Shown here piece after piece: positions 1 to 9,433 of a DNA stretch of 51,088 nucleotides (position 1 is its first letter; every line of letters begins with the position of its first letter). Origin of the DNA: Psychrobacillus sp. OK032 (GTDB lineage Bacteria > Bacillota > Bacilli > Bacillales_A > Planococcaceae); assembly GCF_900111345.1 (NCBI RefSeq), contig NZ_FOGY01000013.1:1-51088 (forward strand). Direction: 5' to 3'. A program made the translations under genes and the position numbers. Under the pieces are notes generated by a model that saw only the letters and a program-made list of their open reading frames with translations, was not told where the DNA came from and searched no databases.

Positions 1-80
1 CCTTTTTTTAAAAAAGCAATTTCTGAGTCTCTTTTGTTATGCCATTTTATAGATTTTAATCGTTTTTTAATTTTCATGGG

Positions 81-120
81 AGTTTAATAAGAAAAGGAAC
101 GCTTATTCAACAATCGCGCC
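81..120. repeat. class-2 dispersed repeat (CAACAATCGCGCC type)
   Basis: A short dyad, TTTAATAAG and then CTTATTCAA, followed by CAATCGCGCC. The same unit recurs at 3921, 6684, 13836 and 35245. The preceding TTTTCATGGGAGTT also ends the ORF-less blocks at 15964 and 35044. Confidence 0.7.
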
Positions 121-172
121 CTTTTATGGAATAACTATAAAATTATATCAAGGGGATTTAAGCTATTTAATG

Positions 173-232
173 AAAGACATCACTTCTTCAAAAAGCGATT
201 CCTACTCTTTTCCTAGCGTTAATAATTCGATG
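173..232 (-). pseudogene. C-terminal remnant of an Est30-like carboxylesterase
   Basis: Read on the minus strand, this stretch gives LTLGKE, a stop, then ESLFEEVMSFIK and a stop. That matches the last residues of the intact esterase at 6949-7677 (LGKDKESLFEEVMSFIK). No upstream coding part was found, so this is a fragment. It lies just past a class-2 repeat, as does the truncated N-terminal fragment at 3861-4176. The rest of positions 1-373 holds nothing else recognisable. Confidence 0.6.
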
Positions 233-373
233 TAATGTTTATACGAGAAAATCTTGAGGTTTCCAATCTTTCGGCTTAATGTTTTTATTTACCCATTCTT
301 TTTCTGGTGCTTTGAACGGAGTAAGGGCGACTAAATGATTATTGTGCCAGCTTGCTGCTCCTGAAGAAATCAT

Positions 374-1222
374 TTAGTCAAGTAGGATCGGAATAAATTC
401 TTCTGGCTGAAGTTGGAAAGAGTAACGTGCAAAATCTTGAAACCAGCCACATTGTAATAGGTAGTGATTAATTTCTTCCTTTGCTAATCCATTTTTCATG
501 ATTAATGTGAATGCAAAAATCCTCTTGCAAGCATGCCATGAAACCTTATCTGGACTTTTGACCCACTTATCGAACCGATTCCTTGCCGAATCTATAGAAC
601 TAAGTGGATCGTCTATTTGAGGTCCATGTCCAGAATAAGCCTTCCTGATTCGGAGCCTAGCCAATCGATCCAAACTTTCAATTGAGCGTTGTATAGAGGC
701 TACACCTTCTCGGAAGTTATTTAACCATTCGATATCATTTTTATGAAATAAATCTCCGCAAATTAATATCTCTTTACCAGGTTCATAGAGAGAAATATGT
801 CCTAACGTATGCCCAGGTGTGTGTAACACTTTTAATGTTCCGCTTCCCGTAGAAATCTCATCATTATCTGAAAGCTTTCTATCTACTCGAAAAGGTTCAA
901 CAGGTTGATCTAACCATTCAGAACTACAAGCTTCCGAATCACAAGAATTAATTAAATCGGCCTCCCATTTATGAGCAGCAATCGTAACCCCATAATTTTT
1001 TTGAAAATGAAAATTGCCACCAACATGGTCACTATGATAGTGCGTATTTACAATAAGGTGTAATTCTTCTGGTGAGACACCTGCTTCTCTAATTAATTGC
1101 TCAGTTTCCTCTGCATCACTTCCAAAGCCTGTATCAATTAGGATAGGAAACTCATCCTTAATAAGAATCATATTTGCACTTGGAAACTTCCTATCAAAAA
1201 AGATAATACTAGATTCTCCCAT
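374..1222 (-). CDS. MBL-fold metallo-hydrolase
   Basis: Predicted cytosolic metallo-beta-lactamase-fold hydrolase of 282 residues, normal for the family. The metal-binding signature NTHYHSDHVGG (HxHxDH) lies near residue 60. Later come HTPGHTLGHISL with the third His, the bridging Asp in ICGDLFH, and YSGHG with the last His. Substrate cannot be told; glyoxalase II-like thioesterases and lactonases share this pattern. Start is ATG with AAGGGGG nine bases upstream. It is divergent from an MFS transporter, and a TetR-type operator lies between them, so the two genes may be co-regulated. No TetR gene is in the window. Confidence 0.88.
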   Translation of the reverse strand: MGESSIIFFDRKFPSANMILIKDEFPILIDTGFGSDAEETEQLIREAGVSPEELHLIVNTHYHSDHVGGNFHFQKNYGVTIAAHKWEADLINSCDSEACSSEWLDQPVEPFRVDRKLSDNDEISTGSGTLKVLHTPGHTLGHISLYEPGKEILICGDLFHKNDIEWLNNFREGVASIQRSIESLDRLARLRIRKAYSGHGPQIDDPLSSIDSARNRFDKWVKSPDKVSWHACKRIFAFTLIMKNGLAKEEINHYLLQCGWFQDFARYSFQLQPEEFIPILLD

Positions 1223-1249
1223 AAACTATTTCCCCCTTAAAATAAAAGT

Positions 1250-1263
1250 TGAGCGAGCGCTCA
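1250..1263. promoter_or_regulatory. TetR-type operator candidate
   Basis: TGAGCG-AG-CGCTCA, a perfect 6-2-6 inverted repeat between two divergent genes. It resembles the operators of many TetR-family repressors. The repressor gene would have to lie outside the window. Confidence 0.5.
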
Positions 1264-1383
1264 GTTAATATCATATTGCCGAAAATTCTGATACAATAAA
1301 TAAAAATGAATATTATAAATTTTCTATAACCTGGAGGTGGATGTGATATAAAAAATATTCATAAAGGTTGGTTCATCTTAATT

Positions 1384-2619
1384 TTGATTACATTGTGTAA
1401 TTTGGCATCTCTTGGTTTTGGACGCTTTTCCCTTGGTGCGATCCTTCCATTTATGAAAAATGGTCTAGAGTTAAATTACCAACAAACCGGATTTTTAGCG
1501 TCTTCTCTCTTTTTAGGCTACCTCATTGCTGTGTTAGTCGCAGGTCATTTTGTTCTACGATTCAATGCAAAAAAAGTAATTGTTTTTTCATTATTTCTTG
1601 TTTCAACAGGAATGGTCTTAACTGCCAGTGCTGATTCCTTTTATATCGCCTTTATCGGATGCTTCATTATCGGTGTAGCAACAGGTGGAATCTATGTTCC
1701 TTCTTTAGGTCTACTTGGTCAATGGTTTACTAATAAAAGTAAAGGAATGGCAATGGGGATAGCGATGGCTGGCTCTGGAATCGGAATGGTTTTTAGCGGA
1801 GTTACAGTTCCTGTATTAATTGCCCAAACGGGAATGAACGGGTGGAAAATTAGCTGGTACATCCTTGCTATTCTCGTTCTAATCATTACTGTTTCCAATC
1901 TCATATTTTTAAAGAATAAACCAGAAGATTTAGGGCTTAAAGCAATTTCAAAAGGACAGGATTCTATATTAATTCAAGAATTACGTAACGCAAATTTAGA
2001 TACAAATGTATACCGTAGTAAAACAATGTGGTATCTAGGCTTCATCTATTCTACTTACGGTATCAGTTATTTAGTTTTTTCTACTTTTCTCGTAGACTAT
2101 CTTATTGCTGATGTAGGGTTAACGAATTCATCAGCAGGTACTTTTTTTGCGATTGCGGGAATTACTAGTATTATTAGTGGCTTCATTTGGGGAAGTCTTT
2201 CTGATCGAATTGGACGTTTGGTTACTTTAATGATTGTATTCTTTATTCAAAGTATTCTTCTTCTCACTTTTAGTTTATCAAGTAACAGCACTCTCATCCT
2301 TTTGGCTACAGCTTTGTACGGTATCACGCTTTGGGCAGTTCCGACGATTATCAATGCCAGTGTAAGTGATTATATTCATCCGAAATTTATCACTATTGGA
2401 ATGGGATTTGTAACCATATTTGTAGGCATCGGGCAATTAGTTTCCCCAGCAATTACTGGCTATCTGATTGAATACTCCAATTCCTATTTTACTGCATTCC
2501 TTTTTTCTAGTATCATCGCATTATTCGGTGCGCTCGGTTGTATAAGACTTTTACTTAATAGTCGGAAACGTGCGGAACTATCTGAGTTGGAAATGCCATT
2601 GAAGAGCATTGACACATAA
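1384..2619 (+). CDS. MFS transporter, YbfB/CynX-like, start region disrupted
   Basis: Twelve-segment major facilitator protein, 411 residues from a TTG start. The N-terminal half contains FGRFSLGAILPFMK, typical of YbfB/YjiJ-type permeases, and the loop 8-9 motif GSLSDRIGR is intact. Substrate unknown. The coding frame continues upstream without a stop to about 1342 (DIKNIHKGWFILI), and a good ribosome site GGAGGTGG at 1333 precedes ATG at 1341. That ATG is one base out of frame and runs into TGA at once. Removing one base would restore a normal start, so the gene is either slightly damaged or carries a sequence error here. Confidence 0.82.
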   Translation: MITLCNLASLGFGRFSLGAILPFMKNGLELNYQQTGFLASSLFLGYLIAVLVAGHFVLRFNAKKVIVFSLFLVSTGMVLTASADSFYIAFIGCFIIGVATGGIYVPSLGLLGQWFTNKSKGMAMGIAMAGSGIGMVFSGVTVPVLIAQTGMNGWKISWYILAILVLIITVSNLIFLKNKPEDLGLKAISKGQDSILIQELRNANLDTNVYRSKTMWYLGFIYSTYGISYLVFSTFLVDYLIADVGLTNSSAGTFFAIAGITSIISGFIWGSLSDRIGRLVTLMIVFFIQSILLLTFSLSSNSTLILLATALYGITLWAVPTIINASVSDYIHPKFITIGMGFVTIFVGIGQLVSPAITGYLIEYSNSYFTAFLFSSIIALFGALGCIRLLLNSRKRAELSELEMPLKSIDT

Positions 2620-2948
2620 TTGTGTATAGAGATTCCGAGGTCAAAACGCAGATATTATAGGCTAAGGAATTTTCTGGATATAAAAATGCGATTTTCCCTA
2701 TGCTAAGGTGAAATCGCTTCTTTAGTTCCTGTTTCATTAAAATTTGTTAGTTTAAGTAAAACTGTTTTCAACAATTTCAATATGCGTTAATCCACTCATC
2801 AGTATATTTGATGGTACTGCTATGTATATAGTACTCACACAATTTGTTTTTGTTTAATGGGTTTGCTTAGCAGATTCGCTTTTCAAAGAATAAAATGATA
2901 TTTAATTCACCATAGTAATAAAAGAGTAATAAAAGCATTGGATCATTT

Positions 2949-3001
2949 TGAACTGCCCCGTAAAAGTTAGACACTAATCTAATTTTTTACGGGGCAGTTC
3001 A
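2949..3001. repeat. 17-bp perfect inverted repeat resembling an IS3-family end
   Basis: TGAACTGCCCCGTAAAA and its exact complement flank a 19-base loop containing GTTAGACACT. The arm plus GTTAGACA resembles terminal sequences of IS150-group IS3 elements, as recalled without a database. It may be a solo miniature element. The trailing T run on the plus strand also makes it a plausible terminator for the MFS gene. Between 2620 and 3080 nothing else was found. Confidence 0.5.
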
Positions 3002-3080
3002 CTTTTTGGAAAAACAGCTTTTTATACCAAAGGTGTTATTCCATTATATGGCCCGATTGTTGAACTAAAGTTAAACAGCA

Positions 3081-3162
3081 CTCTTCCACTAACCTGCTGC
3101 TTTAGTTCAATAAGAAAAAGGCTTTACTCCTTCTTGAAGTAAAGCACCCGTTAGCTGAAGCA
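3081..3162 (-). repeat. attC-like site, centre type a
   Basis: Left simple site CACTAAC-CTGCTGC-TTTAGTTCAATAAG, centre GCTTTACTCCTTCTTGAAGTAAAGC, right end GCACCCGTTAGCTGAAG. It lies downstream of the minus-strand methyltransferase. This is one of two copies outside the main array. Confidence 0.75.
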
Positions 3163-3206
3163 ACTTCTCTTCTACTACACATTATAGTCAAACTGCATAA
3201 TATCTC

Positions 3207-3833
3207 TTATGATTTTTTGAAATCTAGTCTAATGAATTTTTTACCGTTAGGAAGAGCATACTCTTTGGTTTTAATACAACTAAATTTTTCATTAGAAAAT
3301 AGTTTAACTATTTTTTGGGCATCAGCATCATGTGAAATTGAGAGTAATGGATCAAAGGCTGATGTGTAGTCTGATTGACTTACAAAGCCGTTAGCTTGTT
3401 TTTTTTGAATAGTACAGGATACAATTTCTACTTGATTTCTGTTCTGATTTATTAGGGAAACAAATGTCGCACCCCCGACATACTCAATAATTAAATTTGC
3501 AATTAGTAAATCTGTTTTCGGTAATGTAAATGTGCTATCCCTAATATCACATTGCAATAGCTCAAGAGTATTACCCATATAGGAATATCTGTTTTGACAA
3601 ACATCTAAGTAATCTTTATTTATGTCAAAACCATATATTTTTTTTGTTGTTGGTAAATCAATCTGGTCTAGTCCATTTCCACCAGCAACCCCAAGGATAC
3701 CAACAATTTCATGTCCATAACTTTCTAATTGCTCTTTTGTTATTTGATTTAAAGTCTGTAATTGAAATACAGCATCAGACTTCATGTGGTTTTCATATGT
3801 TTCAAGGCTAATCTCTTGCCACGGATTGTTCAA
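3207..3833 (-). CDS. class I SAM-dependent methyltransferase
   Basis: A 208-residue protein with a Rossmann methyltransferase core: motif I EIVGILGVAGGNGLDQI near residue 45, an acidic post-I loop (KIYGFDINKDYL) and motif II LLQCDIRD. Methyl acceptor unknown. Start is TTG with AAGGAGATGG just upstream. An attC-like site follows the stop and the esterase remnant precedes the gene. Confidence 0.75.
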   Translation of the reverse strand: MNNPWQEISLETYENHMKSDAVFQLQTLNQITKEQLESYGHEIVGILGVAGGNGLDQIDLPTTKKIYGFDINKDYLDVCQNRYSYMGNTLELLQCDIRDSTFTLPKTDLLIANLIIEYVGGATFVSLINQNRNQVEIVSCTIQKKQANGFVSQSDYTSAFDPLLSISHDADAQKIVKLFSNEKFSCIKTKEYALPNGKKFIRLDFKKS

Positions 3834-3860
3834 AATTCCATCTCCTTGTAATATAAATTT

Positions 3861-4176
3861 TTACTTCGCAATATTCGCCAAATGAGAAATAAAATCTTCA
3901 CTTCTTTTATTCTACTAATCGTTAGTTGAATAAGATAGAGACGCTTATTAAACAATCGCGCCAGATTGTTCCAGTCAATTGGATTAGTAGAAATAATTGT
4001 ACAGGAGATAAACCATGACCGTCATAAACAGGGGCAAAACATGAGAAACCATTTTTATTTATGAATTTCCCTAGTTGTCTTACATCACGAGTATTACTCG
4101 TAAAAGAGTGTAATAATAAGACAGCTTTTTTCCCTCCTTTTAGAAAAAAGGGTTTGGGCTTAACTATTCTCTTCAT
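3861..4176 (-). pseudogene. Est30-like carboxylesterase remnant interrupted by a class-2 repeat
   Basis: The N-terminal 50 or so residues (AVLLLHSFTSNTRD, then DGHGLSP) align with the intact esterase at 6949-7677. A one-base shift after GHGLSPVQL brings in STNPIDWNN, matching TTINDWW of the intact copy. Homology then stops at the class-2 repeat (3921-3962). On the far side, SEDFISHLANIAK and a stop at 3861 look like the esterase C-terminus. The nucleophile region is gone. The start follows GGTGGG at 4176. Confidence 0.75.
3921..3962. repeat. class-2 dispersed repeat inside an esterase remnant
   Basis: GTTAGTTGAATAAG, a spacer, then CTTATTAAACAATCGCGCC. It occupies the place of the missing middle of the esterase gene, so here the repeat is tied to a deletion or replacement within a coding sequence. 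Confidence 0.7.
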
Positions 4177-4269
4177 CGTCTTCCCACCTTCAAATCTCAT
4201 TTTTCATTTTTCATTTTTTTTAAACATAGATACCAGTTAATATAGTAATTTCATGAATTTTTTATTATT

Positions 4270-5463
4270 TTAATTATCCCTTAATTCCAAGTCTTGTTTT
4301 CCAAATTTACGTAAGAGAAACACCATAAGAATTAATAAACCACTTACTACAAAGATGAATCTTGACCAACCAAAGAATAAAAATAAATAACCACTTAGCC
4401 ACCCAATAATGCTTGAGCCTAAATAATAGAAGATAGAATATACCGAATTCGCTTCTGTCTTATGGGTGGATGGAGCTTTGTTTGCAATCCAATTACTTGC
4501 TATGGTATTACTTGCAAAAATTCCAAATGCAAAAATAATTAGACCGGTAATTACTAACCAAAGAATATTTGTAGTAGTAAGAACTGCACCAGTTGCCATG
4601 ATCAGTAAAGCAACTCGATATAATGATATAGCAAAGAACTTATCAAGTAACCTACCAAATATAAGTGAGCTAACCACACCTGATAATGTTGCTAAATATA
4701 ATATCCCTATTACTGTTTGATTTAATGACAATGGAGGTTCCGTGAGTGGATAAGAAATATAGTTAAGTACTGAAGTATAAATGCCAATTGTAAAAAAGCA
4801 TGAAGCATAGATACTACGAATCTTATTGTCTAAAAAACTAGCAATAAAACCATTCTTTAAATGAATTAACGAATAAGGTCTTTTCATAAAGTTAGTTGAT
4901 CGAGGTAGCATTATCCAAAAAAGTAGGCTTGCTATTAGGCTAGCCCCTCCTATGATGACTGCTACAGTGTTTAAGTCAGAATGTTCGACCAGTAAACTAC
5001 TGATTAATCTTGCTAAAACACCACCAAGTGCTGTTCCCGCAACATAAATTCCTACAACCTTACCAAACCTTTCTCTTTCCACTTCTTCTTTTAAATACGT
5101 AATAACCGAAGCTAAGAACCCCGATATACAAACTCCTATTAAAAACCTCATAAACAATAACCAATAAAAATGGTCTATAGCCATACTAAACATATTGAAT
5201 AAAGAGGTCAGCAAAAGAGATAACACCATTGTATTTTTTCGCCCTAAATTATTGGAGATAAAAGGAGCTAATAAAAGGGCGAAAGCTAATGATATTGTAG
5301 TAATGGAAAGAACCAAACTAGCTGATGCAGGGGACTGATTAAACCTTTCAGAAAAAAGCATAATGAGTGGCTGCACCCAATATAGACTACTGTAAATAAT
5401 AAATGCCCCTAAGATCATGGATGTTAATATACGATAAAACTTGTGTTTCTTACCGGTACACAC
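4270..5463 (-). CDS. MFS transporter, YnfM-like
   Basis: A 397-residue, twelve-segment major facilitator. NNLGRKNTM matches the loop 2-3 motif and GRLLDKF lies in the second half. The pattern (IYSSLYWVQPLI, SLAFALLLAPFISNNLGRK) is that of the YnfM/arabinose-efflux group. It probably exports a small hydrophilic compound or drug. It is divergent from a LysR regulator across an 84-bp gap, the usual arrangement in which the regulator controls the exporter. Confidence 0.85.
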   Translation of the reverse strand: MCTGKKHKFYRILTSMILGAFIIYSSLYWVQPLIMLFSERFNQSPASASLVLSITTISLAFALLLAPFISNNLGRKNTMVLSLLLTSLFNMFSMAIDHFYWLLFMRFLIGVCISGFLASVITYLKEEVERERFGKVVGIYVAGTALGGVLARLISSLLVEHSDLNTVAVIIGGASLIASLLFWIMLPRSTNFMKRPYSLIHLKNGFIASFLDNKIRSIYASCFFTIGIYTSVLNYISYPLTEPPLSLNQTVIGILYLATLSGVVSSLIFGRLLDKFFAISLYRVALLIMATGAVLTTTNILWLVITGLIIFAFGIFASNTIASNWIANKAPSTHKTEANSVYSIFYYLGSSIIGWLSGYLFLFFGWSRFIFVVSGLLILMVFLLRKFGKQDLELRDN

Positions 5464-5577
5464 TAAGTTATCACTCCTTAAAACGTTACTAATTATAATT
5501 TAACACTCAAAGTTCATACATTCTAATATATAATAAGTATAAAGTTAATGATTTTTTGTTATAAGGAGCCGATTAGA

Positions 5578-6468
5578 ATGGAATGGCAATATATAAAATA
5601 TTTTCTTACAGTAGCTGGATATGAGCATATGACAAAATCTGCAAAAGAACTTAATATAACTCAACCTGCGTTAAGCCGCTCTATCTCAAAACTTGAAGAA
5701 GAATTAGGCGTGGAATTATTTATTCGAGAAAACAAACGTATAAAGCTAAATCGCTATGGTCACATGTTCAAAGAACGAGCTTTAAAAATACAGACTGAAA
5801 TGAGATTAGCGCAGAAAGAAATAGATGAAAGGCTTAATCCCGATTTTGGAGAAATATCTATTGGTTTTTTTCATACGCTCGGAATCGATAAGCTACCAAA
5901 GTTACTAGCAAATTTTAAAGAAAAATATCCTAAGACTACATTTAAACTGACACAAGCAAACAAAAAAAGCTTAATTAATATGATTTATGATGATAAAATT
6001 GATTTTTGTTTTACAACAATTACAGGTGATGAAGTAAAGAAAAATTATTCCTGTCATCATTTATGGGATGAGAAGCTTTATTTAACAGTTTCAAAGCAAC
6101 ACAAGTTTGCCTCAAGACAATTAATTGAAATAGATGAGCTTGTTGATGAAGAATTTGTTGTTTTGAAAGAAGGATATGGACTTAGAACAATTACGGATAA
6201 AATATTTAAGCAAGCGTCGCTAACACCAAAAGTTAGTTTTGAAGGAGAAGAAATTGACACTATAGCAGGGTTAGTTTCAGCCAATTTAGGGATATCCTTT
6301 TTACCAAAACTACAAGGAAACCAGATTGTAGAACAAATTGAAATTACAGATCCAGTATGCCAAAGAACAATAGGAATTATTTGGAACGAAAACGCATTGA
6401 TTTCTCCTATTACAAAGAAATTCTTTGAGCATGTCATTAATTATTTCAGTAGAAATGAGAGTAACTAA
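5578..6468 (+). CDS. LysR-family transcriptional regulator
   Basis: Winged-helix DNA-binding domain at residues 1-60 (AKELNITQPALSRSISKLEEELGVELF) followed by a periplasmic-binding-like effector domain (DFGEISIGFFHTLGIDKLP). Length, about 297 residues, is normal. AAGGAG stands nine bases before ATG at 5578, so this start is preferred to an in-frame ATG at 5548. It likely controls the divergent MFS gene. Confidence 0.9.
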   Translation: MEWQYIKYFLTVAGYEHMTKSAKELNITQPALSRSISKLEEELGVELFIRENKRIKLNRYGHMFKERALKIQTEMRLAQKEIDERLNPDFGEISIGFFHTLGIDKLPKLLANFKEKYPKTTFKLTQANKKSLINMIYDDKIDFCFTTITGDEVKKNYSCHHLWDEKLYLTVSKQHKFASRQLIEIDELVDEEFVVLKEGYGLRTITDKIFKQASLTPKVSFEGEEIDTIAGLVSANLGISFLPKLQGNQIVEQIEITDPVCQRTIGIIWNENALISPITKKFFEHVINYFSRNESN

Positions 6469-6570
6469 ATTGGATTGTTCAATAAATAAAATTTTCAATA
6501 CTTTGAGATTTATACTCTATGGAAATAAGAGTGGTTTATAAAAATTTGACCCTTTTTAATAAGCCTCTTA

Positions 6571-6698
6571 TTCAACTATCCGTTAGTTTAAGTGTAAAAT
6601 TTCACAATGTATCACAGAAATCTTCTTGATGTTTTGAACTCAAACAAGACCATCGAAATGATGGTCTGTTTAACTAAAGCAACCGTTAGTTGAGGAAG
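6571..6698 (-). repeat. attC-like site, centre type c
   Basis: Left end TTCAACTATCCGTTAGTTTAAG is shortened and lacks most of the spacer. The long centre has GACCATC-GAAAT-GATGGTC, and the right end is TTTAACTAAAGCAACCGTTAGTTGAGG. It lies outside the main array between convergent genes. Confidence 0.7.
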
Positions 6699-6729
6699 GA
6701 AAAAGAGAACCTTATTAAACAATCGCACC
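6684..6729. repeat. class-2 dispersed repeat
   Basis: Shares its GTTAGTTGA start with the right end of the preceding attC-like site and ends CTTATTAAACAATCGCACC. Confidence 0.6.
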
Positions 6730-6798
6730 CTTTAATTGAATAACTAAAGCATGACCTCTGTCCTAAAATCACTTAGTTTCTCTTTCACCACGCTACCT

Positions 6799-6844
6799 GT
6801 TAGCCATCCATGAATCAAAAATTCACCACCACAGAGAATGAAAG
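6799..6844. repeat. partial relative of the ORF-less block
   Basis: GTTAGCCATCCATG, a small hairpin (GAAT/ATTC) and CACCACAGAGAATGAAA. The flanks equal those at 15964 and 35044, but there the hairpin arms are GCAGCA/TGCTGC. Arms differ while pairing is kept. Positions 6469-6948 hold no gene. Confidence 0.55.
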
Positions 6845-6948
6845 ATAATTACGATCGTTCATCGAAGTTGAAGAGTACAGAGATAGTAAAGTAGTTTAAA
6901 TTATTACGATTTCCTTCCAACAAATGAATTATAGCAAGGGTATTTAAT

Positions 6949-7677
6949 TTATTTAATAAAAGACATTACTTCTTCAAAAAGTGATTCCTTATCTTTTCCT
7001 AGAGTCATTAAATGTGTGGAGTTTGGAAAAGCCTTTATTTTCTTGTCATTTGAAGATACATTTTCAAATACAAAACCTGCACTCTTTTCATATAAGGAGT
7101 CGTCCTTATTACCATAATAGATTTCCACTGGTGCTGTAATGTGAGAAACATTATCCATTGTATGATGAATAAACTCCTGGAACGTCTTAAATGAATGTAG
7201 AGGCATTTCTTGAAAAGGCAACAATTCCTTTGCAATCATTTCAGATGTTTTTCCTTCTAGCTGCTTATATGCTTTTGCATAATCAATAAGTCGCTGTTTT
7301 AACCGTTCTGGCGTACGATCTTTTGGGACGGACATAACAATAAGTCGTTCAATCTGCTCTTCCTGTGCTAATTTTAACGAGAAAATCCCACCTACTGATA
7401 ATCCAATAAGAGAAATCTTTTTATACCCGCGTTGTTGTAGAAAATAGTACGCCTCTTGTATATTTTTCCACCAATCATTTATAGTAGTATTTAGTAGAGC
7501 TTCTGGTTTTATCCCATGTCCCTTATATAATGGGACATAACACGTACAACCAATATGCTGGTTTAGATATTCTGCTAATTTTTTCATATCACGTGTATGA
7601 CTTGTGTAAGAATGTAATAATAATATCGCTGTTTCATTCCCCTCTAGAAAAAGTTCTTTCGCTGGTCGAATAATCAT
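6949..7677 (-). CDS. carboxylesterase / monoacylglycerol lipase, Est30-like
   Basis: Alpha/beta hydrolase of 242 residues, full length. Oxyanion-hole region AILLLHSYTSHTRD near residue 20, nucleophile elbow GLSVGG with Ser94, acid in YYGNKDDSLY and His in PNSTHLMTLG. Expected to cleave short-chain esters or monoacylglycerols in the cytosol. Start follows AGGGGTG. Two broken relatives lie at 3861-4176 and 173-232, so this locus has duplicated and decayed locally. Confidence 0.9.
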   Translation of the reverse strand: MIIRPAKELFLEGNETAILLLHSYTSHTRDMKKLAEYLNQHIGCTCYVPLYKGHGIKPEALLNTTINDWWKNIQEAYYFLQQRGYKKISLIGLSVGGIFSLKLAQEEQIERLIVMSVPKDRTPERLKQRLIDYAKAYKQLEGKTSEMIAKELLPFQEMPLHSFKTFQEFIHHTMDNVSHITAPVEIYYGNKDDSLYEKSAGFVFENVSSNDKKIKAFPNSTHLMTLGKDKESLFEEVMSFIK

Positions 7678-7896
7678 TTCATCACCCCTAAATTTTCTAT
7701 TATTAGTTATCTTATACTAAATTGTAAAGCAACAATAATATTAGATTGCCAATTGACACTAATAGGAATGGCCTCTAAAGCTCCTTGTTCATAAGGTTGC
7801 TGTAATTTTTGTACTGCTTGAATCATAGTAACTAAATACTCCCTTAACAATGAATTTATTATGTAAAACAAAAACGATTTGTTTTTCCACTCGTCT

Positions 7897-8332
7897 TTAT
7901 GCTTTATTAAATAAATAAATTGCCACAAACATTAATGCAAGTGCAATGAGTTTAGTATTATTCAACGGATATGTAGCCCCACCAAAAAGTCCAAAATGGT
8001 CAATAATTGCACCAGCTACAATTTGACCGATGACAACCGCCATAAATGTTGAGGCAACACCTATCAGATTTACAGAAAAAATATTAATGACAATAAATAA
8101 TGCCCCTAATATTCCTCCTATTAATTGCCATTTAGGAACACTTAATACATATAGAAAATTACCTTTTCCGAAAAAGAACGCCAAAAAGAATAACGCAAGC
8201 GCCCCAACTGTGAAGGAAACAGTAGCTCCCTCTAACACGCCAACTTTCTTACTAAAGATAGCATTTATTTGACTTTGTATAGCAAGAGCCGAACACCAAT
8301 CAGCGCAAAAAAGCAATTAGGAATTTGATCAT
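7897..8332 (-). pseudogene. DMT-superfamily transporter, DUF606/YdcZ type, frameshifted at the 5' end
   Basis: From about codon 19 the protein is a normal DUF606 membrane protein (ALAIQSQINAIFSKKVGVLEG) with four or five hydrophobic segments. A strong GGAGG site precedes ATG at 8332, reading MIKFLIAF. Two single-base losses, in a T6 run and near GTTCGG, would have to be corrected to join this start to the main frame (FALIGV then ALAIQ). Either the gene is inactivated or the sequence has indels. The only in-frame start left is a TTG with no ribosome site. Confidence 0.7.
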
Positions 8333-8456
8333 CAATATATCCTCCAATTGTAAATACATACAAATACCTAATGAAAATTAGACTATCGAAGCTAAGTGAG
8401 CATCTACCTTTGAGAAACAAGAACATCAAATTGCTAATCCTAGGAAAGAGAATAGT

Positions 8457-9395
8457 TTATTCAACACTCTTTTCTGTATTAATAATCTGTTTATGCTTTT
8501 TCGCCCAGAGTTTTTCGATATAACCTGTCCCAAATAGAATTCCAGCCACAATAAACACAAATCCAATTAATTGTGTTGCTGTTATTGTTTCATTTAAGAA
8601 AAGTGCGGAGAATACAAGACCAAAAAACGGAACAAAGTTATTAAATATGACTGTTTGTCCTGCACCTATCTGCTTAATAGCTTCATTAAAAACGATATAC
8701 CCCACACCTGTTGCCACTATCCCTGACACGATAAATAAGAAGTAAGTAAATAAAGAGGCTGAAGTCATTGCTTTGATTCCCTCAGGTTCTGTTATAAAAC
8801 TAATAATCAACAAACCAATCGAGCCTACCAGGAACATTAATGTTGTTACCTGTTTGGAATCAAGTGTTGCTGTTGCTTTTTTTACAAAAATAAAACTAAT
8901 GGCTTGGACAAACATGGCAATAAATAAATACAATTCACCTTGAGATAATTGCATGCTTCCGAATGAACCGCCCTGAATAAAAAAGACACCAGTTAATGCA
9001 AGAATAAAACCTGTCATTCGAAATTTCGTTAATTGTTCATTTAAAAAGAGGACGGCAAGTATTGCTGTTGTAAGCGGTACTAATGCAAGAATTAAAGAAG
9101 CATTCGAAGCATCAATCATTGTTAAGCCTACTGCTATAAGCAAGTGATGTAGAATTACACCAAAAACACACCCAAGTAGTGTATAAATCCATTCCCTTTT
9201 CGATAAACGACGAAATGATTTTCCAAGAACGATTATAATTAATGCTGTAATCCCCGCCATCATAATTCGAAATGCCGTCATTGTTTGTGGAGGTAAATCT
9301 TCCACCAATACTTTAATTATTACAATATTAAGTCCCCAAATAGCCGTGACTAAAAATACTAAACTGTAAGTTAGTAATAATCGTTTTTGATTCAC
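8457..9395 (-). CDS. EamA/DMT-family transporter
   Basis: Ten predicted membrane segments in two EamA repeats (TAIWGLNIVIIKVL in the first, AISFIFVKKAT opening the second). Likely exports amino acids or related metabolites. GTG at 9395 sits five bases after GGAGGGG. The branched-chain aminotransferase gene ends about 40 bases upstream, so the two form an operon, divergent from a MocR regulator. Export of a branched-chain amino acid or its keto acid would fit but is inference. Confidence 0.88.
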   Translation of the reverse strand: MNQKRLLLTYSLVFLVTAIWGLNIVIIKVLVEDLPPQTMTAFRIMMAGITALIIIVLGKSFRRLSKREWIYTLLGCVFGVILHHLLIAVGLTMIDASNASLILALVPLTTAILAVLFLNEQLTKFRMTGFILALTGVFFIQGGSFGSMQLSQGELYLFIAMFVQAISFIFVKKATATLDSKQVTTLMFLVGSIGLLIISFITEPEGIKAMTSASLFTYFLFIVSGIVATGVGYIVFNEAIKQIGAGQTVIFNNFVPFFGLVFSALFLNETITATQLIGFVFIVAGILFGTGYIEKLWAKKHKQIINTEKSVE

Positions 9396-9433
9396 AAGCA
9401 CCCCTCCAATTTTCTTTTTCTCTGTGAATTAGA

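Noticed and set aside
7707..7928. A 73-codon minus-strand ORF
   Set aside because: No ribosome site and overlap with the 3' end of the DUF606 gene. Its C-terminal part (ALEAIPISVNWQ) might be a gene scrap, but nothing supports it.
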